Shown here piece after piece: positions 59,871 through 64,000 of a stretch of DNA of 64,000 bases. The position numbers were made by a program, and so were the translations under genes. The DNA comes from Ramlibacter tataouinensis (lineage in GTDB: Bacteria; Pseudomonadota; Gammaproteobacteria; Burkholderiales; Burkholderiaceae_C), in NCBI RefSeq assembly GCF_001580455.1, contig NZ_CP010951.1, positions 3,621,001-3,685,000 on the forward strand, given 5' to 3'. The notes beneath the pieces were generated by a model. That model had not been told where the DNA came from. It saw nothing but the letters and a program-made list of their open reading frames with translations, and made no database searches. Numbering within the stretch: the first letter of the stretch is position 1; each line of letters starts with the position of its first letter.

Positions 59871-60635
59871 ATGGCTTGGAATTGGCAGGTCTTCTGCCAG
59901 GAAACCACCACCAACGAACACGTACCGGGCTGCCTGGCCGGCTTCGCGAAGGGTGGCGACCAGACCTACCTGAACTGGATCATTACCGCCTGGGGCTGGA
60001 CCCTGTCGGTGGCGCTTTCCGCGCTGGTCGTGGCGCTGGTGGCCGGCCTGGTGGTCGGGACCGCGCGTACGCTGACCAACAACCCGGTGATCTCCCGATT
60101 GGCCACCGCCTGGGTGGAGCTGTTCCGCAACATCCCGCTGCTGGTGCAGATCTTCCTCTGGTACTTCGTGCTGCCGGGCATCTTCCTGCCGCTGCGCGAG
60201 ATCCCTTCGGTGGTCCTGGTGGTCCTGGCACTGGGCCTGTTCACTTCGGCGCGGATCGCCGAGCAGGTGCGCGCCGGCATCCAGTCGCTGCCCCGGGGCC
60301 AACGCTACGCCGGGCTGGCCATGGGCTTCTCGACCGCGCAGACCTATCGCTACGTGCTGCTGCCGATGGCGCTTCGCATCATCATCCCGCCGCTGACCAG
60401 CGAGTCGATGAACATCATCAAGAACTCCTCGGTGGCCTTCGCCGTGTCGATCGCGGAATTGACCTTCTTCTCCCGCCAGTCGGGTGAGGAAACCGGCGCG
60501 CCGATCGAGATGTACCTGGCCGCGACCGTGCTGTACGCGATCTCGGCCTTCGTGATCAACCGCATCATGACCTTCATCGAGCGCAGGACCCGCGTGCCGG
60601 GCTTCGTCGCTTCGGCTGGTGGAGGGGGGCACTGA
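59871..60635 (+). CDS. gltJ: Glutamate/aspartate ABC transporter permease GltJ
   Basis: The 254-residue inner-membrane permease has about five hydrophobic segments and the ABC coupling motif near SVRAGIQSLPRGQRYAGLAMGFS. TAWVELFRNIPLLVQIF and FALRIIIPPLTSESMNIIKNSS are typical of the glutamate/aspartate branch. AGGAG lies upstream of the ATG. Its stop overlaps the gltK start by one base (TGATG). Confidence 0.93.
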   Translation: MAWNWQVFCQETTTNEHVPGCLAGFAKGGDQTYLNWIITAWGWTLSVALSALVVALVAGLVVGTARTLTNNPVISRLATAWVELFRNIPLLVQIFLWYFVLPGIFLPLREIPSVVLVVLALGLFTSARIAEQVRAGIQSLPRGQRYAGLAMGFSTAQTYRYVLLPMALRIIIPPLTSESMNIIKNSSVAFAVSIAELTFFSRQSGEETGAPIEMYLAATVLYAISAFVINRIMTFIERRTRVPGFVASAGGGGH

Positions 60636-61306
60636 TGCTGGGTTCCCTCGACCTCTCCTTCTTCCGCTGGGAAGTCATCGGTCCCTTCGTCGCGAAGGGC
60701 ATGTGGTTCTCGGTCTGGCTGACCATCATCGCCACCCTGGGCGGCATCGCGCTGGGCACGGTGCTGGCGCTGATGCGGCTGTCGGGCAAGACCTTGCTGG
60801 AACTACCCGCAGCCGCCTACGTCAACACCATGCGCTCCGTGCCGCTGGTGATGGTGCTGCTGTGGTTCTTCCTGCTGATCCCGTTCTTCATCGGCCGGCC
60901 GATCGGGCCGGAGAACTCCGCGGTGATCACCTTCGTGGCCTTCGAGGCCGCGTACTTCTCCGAGATCGTGCGCGCGGGCATCCAGTCGATCCCGCGCGGG
61001 CAGGTGAACGCCGGCTATGCGATGGGCATGACCTACGGCCAGAACATGCGCCTGGTGATCCTGCCGCAGGCGTTCCGCAACATGCTGCCGGTGTTCCTCA
61101 CCCAGACCATCATCCTGTTCCAGGACACCTCGCTGGTGTATGCCATCAACGCGTCCGACCTGCTCAAGGGCCTGGAAACCGCCGGCAAGAACTACGGCCG
61201 GCCGGTCGAGGCCTACCTGCTGGCGGCCATCGTTTACTTCATCATCTGCTGGGGGCTGTCCTTCATGGTCAAGCGCCTGCAGGCCCGCATTGCCATCATT
61301 CGCTGA
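60635..61306 (+). CDS. gltK: Glutamate/aspartate ABC transporter permease GltK
   Basis: The 223-residue permease has the coupling helix EIVRAGIQSIPRGQVNAGYAMGM and AYVNTMRSVPLVMVLLWFF near the middle. It pairs with GltJ. The gltL ATP-binding gene begins 15 bases later with a GGAGA ribosome site. Confidence 0.93.
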   Translation: MLGSLDLSFFRWEVIGPFVAKGMWFSVWLTIIATLGGIALGTVLALMRLSGKTLLELPAAAYVNTMRSVPLVMVLLWFFLLIPFFIGRPIGPENSAVITFVAFEAAYFSEIVRAGIQSIPRGQVNAGYAMGMTYGQNMRLVILPQAFRNMLPVFLTQTIILFQDTSLVYAINASDLLKGLETAGKNYGRPVEAYLLAAIVYFIICWGLSFMVKRLQARIAIIR

Positions 61307-61321
61307 ATTCCGGAGAGCTCC

Positions 61322-62068
<747 letters not shown>

Positions 62069-62095
62069 CCGACTCACCGCAGAGGCACTGAAGTC

Positions 62096-62126
62096 GCAGG
62101 GGGCCGCACGGGCCCCTTGCTTTTTT
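62096..62126 (+). terminator. Rho-independent terminator after gltL
   Basis: GCAGGGGGCC (62096-62105) pairs with GGGCCCCTTGC (62110-62120) around GCAC, followed directly by six T. It closes the glt operon. Confidence 0.88.
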
Positions 62127-62179
62127 CCCGTGGCGCTGGCGCGCCCGGCCGTGAACGGCACTTGTCGGACAATCGCGGG

Positions 62180-63214
62180 ATGACTGACCAACTCACGATC
62201 ACCCGCCCCGACGACTGGCACCTGCACCTGCGCGACGGCGCGGCCATGGCCTCGGTGGTGCCGCATTCGGCGGCGCAGTTCGCCCGGGCGCTGGTCATGC
62301 CCAACCTCAAGCCGCCGGTGACCACGGCGGCGCAGGCGGCGGCTTACCGCGATCGCATCCTCGCGGCGGTGCCACCGGGCCTGTCCTTCCAGCCGCTGAT
62401 GTCGCTGTACCTGACGGACATGCTGCCGCCCGAGGAGATCGCGCGCGCCAGGGAGGCCGGCGTGGTCGCGGTCAAGCTGTATCCGGCCGGCGCCACCACC
62501 AACAGCGACGCCGGCGTGACCGACATCCGCAAGACCTACAAGACACTGGAGGCGATGCAGCGCGCCGGCCTGCTGCTGCTGGTGCACGGCGAAGTGGTCG
62601 ATCCGGCGGTCGACGTGTTCGACCGCGAAGCGGTGTTCATCGACCGGCACCTGATCCCGCTGCGGCGTGACTTCCCGGAGCTCAAGATCGTGGTCGAGCA
62701 CATCACCACGCGTGAAGCGGCGCAGTACGTGCGCGATGCGGACGCCCACACGGCCGCCACCATCACCGCGCACCACCTGCTCTACAACCGCAACGCGATC
62801 TTCACCGGCGGCATTCGCCCGCACTACTACTGCCTGCCGGTGCTCAAGCGCGAAACGCACCGCCTGGCGCTGGTGGAGGCGGCCACCAGCGGCAGCGCCA
62901 GTTTCTTCCTCGGCACCGACAGCGCGCCGCACCCGGCGGTGCTGAAGGAACACGCTCTTGGCTGCGCCGGCTGCTACACGGCCCTGACGGCGATGGAACT
63001 CTACGCCGAGGCCTTCGACAGCGCGGGCGCGCTCGACAAGCTGGAGGGCTTTGCCAGCTTCCACGGCCCCGACTTCTACGGCCTGCCGCGCAATACGGGC
63101 ACACTGACGCTGGAGAAGCAGGCCTGGCTGCTGCCGGAGAGCTTGCCCTTCGGCGAGGCTCAACTGAAGCCGCTGCGCGGGGGCGAGACGCTGCAGTGGC
63201 GGTTGGCGGCATGA
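62180..63214 (+). CDS. pyrC: Dihydroorotase (class II)
   Basis: The 344-residue zinc enzyme cyclises carbamoyl aspartate to dihydroorotate in pyrimidine synthesis. The HxH pair is His14/His16 (DWHLHLRDG), the carbamylated lysine Lys99 (VVAVKLYPAGATTNSD), then VHGEV, VEHIT and the catalytic Asp in GTDSAPH. Length fits E. coli PyrC. The ATG at 62180 is chosen; the upstream frame includes the terminator region. Its stop overlaps the NYN-domain gene by ATGA. Confidence 0.96.
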   Translation: MTDQLTITRPDDWHLHLRDGAAMASVVPHSAAQFARALVMPNLKPPVTTAAQAAAYRDRILAAVPPGLSFQPLMSLYLTDMLPPEEIARAREAGVVAVKLYPAGATTNSDAGVTDIRKTYKTLEAMQRAGLLLLVHGEVVDPAVDVFDREAVFIDRHLIPLRRDFPELKIVVEHITTREAAQYVRDADAHTAATITAHHLLYNRNAIFTGGIRPHYYCLPVLKRETHRLALVEAATSGSASFFLGTDSAPHPAVLKEHALGCAGCYTALTAMELYAEAFDSAGALDKLEGFASFHGPDFYGLPRNTGTLTLEKQAWLLPESLPFGEAQLKPLRGGETLQWRLAA

Positions 63215-63966
63215 ACGCCAAGCCGCGCGTCGCCCTGCTGATCGACGCCGACAATGCGCCGGCAGCGAAGATCGGACTGATCCTGAACGAGCTGTCGACA
63301 TTCGGCGAAACGAACGTCCGCCGTGCGTATGGCAACTGGAAAAAGAACGAGCTGAAGTCCTGGGAGGAGCAGCTTCATGAGCACGCCATCCGGCCGATCC
63401 AGCAGTTCGACTACAGCAAGGGCAAGAACGCCAGCGACATGGCCATGGTCATCGACGCCCTGGACCTGCTGTACACCGACCGGCCCGACGCCTTCGGGAT
63501 CGTCTCTTCCGACGCCGATTTCACGCCGCTCGTGATGCACCTTCGGGCCAAGGGTGCCGCGGTGTATGGCTTCGGTGCGCGCAAGACGCCGGAACCGTTC
63601 GTCAACGCCTGCTCGCGATTCCTCTTCCTCGAGGAACTGCAGGCGGCCACGGCCGACAGTGAAGGCGATGCGCCGGAGTCGGAGCGGACGCAGCCGCTGC
63701 GCAAGTCGCCTGCGGAGCTGCGCCAGGACCGCAAGCTCGTGGCGCTGCTGCGCAATGCCGTGCGGGCGGCGGCCGACGACGAGGGTTGGGCACGTGTGCA
63801 CGCGGTGCGGCAGCAGATCGGAAACCAGGCCTCCTTCGACCACCGCAACTACGGCTACTCCACGCTGACCAAGTTGCTGACCGCCATCGACCTGTTCGAC
63901 GTCGCGGACGAGGGCCGGTCCACGGTTTCAGTCCGCGAGAAGCCGGCACGCCGCGGAAAGGCGTAG
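63211..63966 (+). CDS. NYN-domain protein with C-terminal OST-HTH/LOTUS region
   Basis: The 251-residue protein has an N-terminal NYN (LabA-like PIN) domain with the acidic residues ALLIDADNAP, KNASDMAMVIDALDLLY and SSDADFTPLVMHLRAKGAAVYGFG, and a C-terminal LOTUS-like helix-turn-helix (about 175-245, LVALLRNAVRAAADDEGWARVHAVRQQIG and YGYSTLTKLLTAIDLF). NYN proteins are predicted RNA endonucleases. It is coupled to pyrC through an ATGA overlap; a GTG at 63196 is the alternative start. Confidence 0.88.
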   Translation: MNAKPRVALLIDADNAPAAKIGLILNELSTFGETNVRRAYGNWKKNELKSWEEQLHEHAIRPIQQFDYSKGKNASDMAMVIDALDLLYTDRPDAFGIVSSDADFTPLVMHLRAKGAAVYGFGARKTPEPFVNACSRFLFLEELQAATADSEGDAPESERTQPLRKSPAELRQDRKLVALLRNAVRAAADDEGWARVHAVRQQIGNQASFDHRNYGYSTLTKLLTAIDLFDVADEGRSTVSVREKPARRGKA

Positions 63967-64000
63967 GTGCTGCCGGCGCTCGACTGGGCGCAGCCCTGGT
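63967..64000 (+). CDS. Possible start of a further gene, cut by the right edge
   Basis: A GTG directly after the NYN gene's stop opens a frame reading VLPALDWAQPW to the window end. This resembles the opening of DUF3025 proteins, but eleven residues are too few to be sure. Confidence 0.3.
   Translation, partial: MLPALDWAQPW

Overview
The window is 64 kb of very GC-rich chromosome packed with long genes, short spacers and many ATGA-type overlaps. It looks like a betaproteobacterium of the order Burkholderiales, most likely family Comamonadaceae (Variovorax/Ramlibacter-like). This rests on the DUF3460 gene beside scpA, an orphan Bug-type solute-binding protein, the rhodanese-grxC-secB-gpsA order, the BoxB/BoxA pair and GC-rich intergenic repeats of a style I associate with that family. 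The assignment is by recognition, not by a search. I see no rRNA or tRNA gene, transposase, integrase or CRISPR array. No stretch above 300 bases lacks a gene; the longest spacers are 1262-1535 and 33120-33395.

Layout. 1-1261 (minus): a DUF883/holin-like/YqjK-like membrane trio cut by the left edge. 1536-4107: CHASE3 histidine kinase, divergent NarL-type regulator and a lone receiver protein. 4317-9723: AsmA-like protein, MoeB, carboxy-terminal protease and phosphoglycerate mutase. 9808-12046: rhodanese, grxC, secB, gpsA. 12123-20675: two small redox or envelope proteins, nadC-nadA, a YCII protein with an ECF42-type sigma factor, panD-panB-panC and nadB. 20706-21947: DUF3460 and scpA joined by a tandem 86-bp repeat that itself encodes start-stop-coupled mini-ORFs. 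22016-29198: SulP transporter, small lipoprotein, N-formylglutamate amidohydrolase with a Bug protein and LysR regulator, and metG. 29122-30210: apbC.

30406-48590 is the metabolic core. It holds boxB-boxA (benzoyl-CoA epoxidation), then a two-subunit NAD-type formate dehydrogenase, then a second, Tat-exported membrane formate dehydrogenase with its maturation set (DUF3305, DUF3306, a six-motif polyferredoxin, TorD-like chaperone, small Tat protein, lipoprotein, cytochrome b, FdhD). Ring cleavage in the box pathway releases formate, so the neighbourhood suggests that formate from aromatic degradation is recovered as NADH or quinol. MoeB and ApbC elsewhere in the window supply cofactor-making functions these enzymes need. 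boxC, boxD and boxR are not in the window.

48640-64000 is mostly housekeeping: a YbbP-like permease, truncated haemoglobin, Smr protein, RadC, FkpB-IspH, a PLP dehydratase, small proteins, a LysR regulator, the gltIJKL glutamate/aspartate ABC transporter, pyrC and a NYN-domain protein. The right edge cuts a further possible gene.

The points I rate highest are the 86-bp coupled mini-ORF repeat, the box-formate dehydrogenase linkage with paired palindromes in front of boxB, and the poorly characterised accessory set of the membrane formate dehydrogenase.
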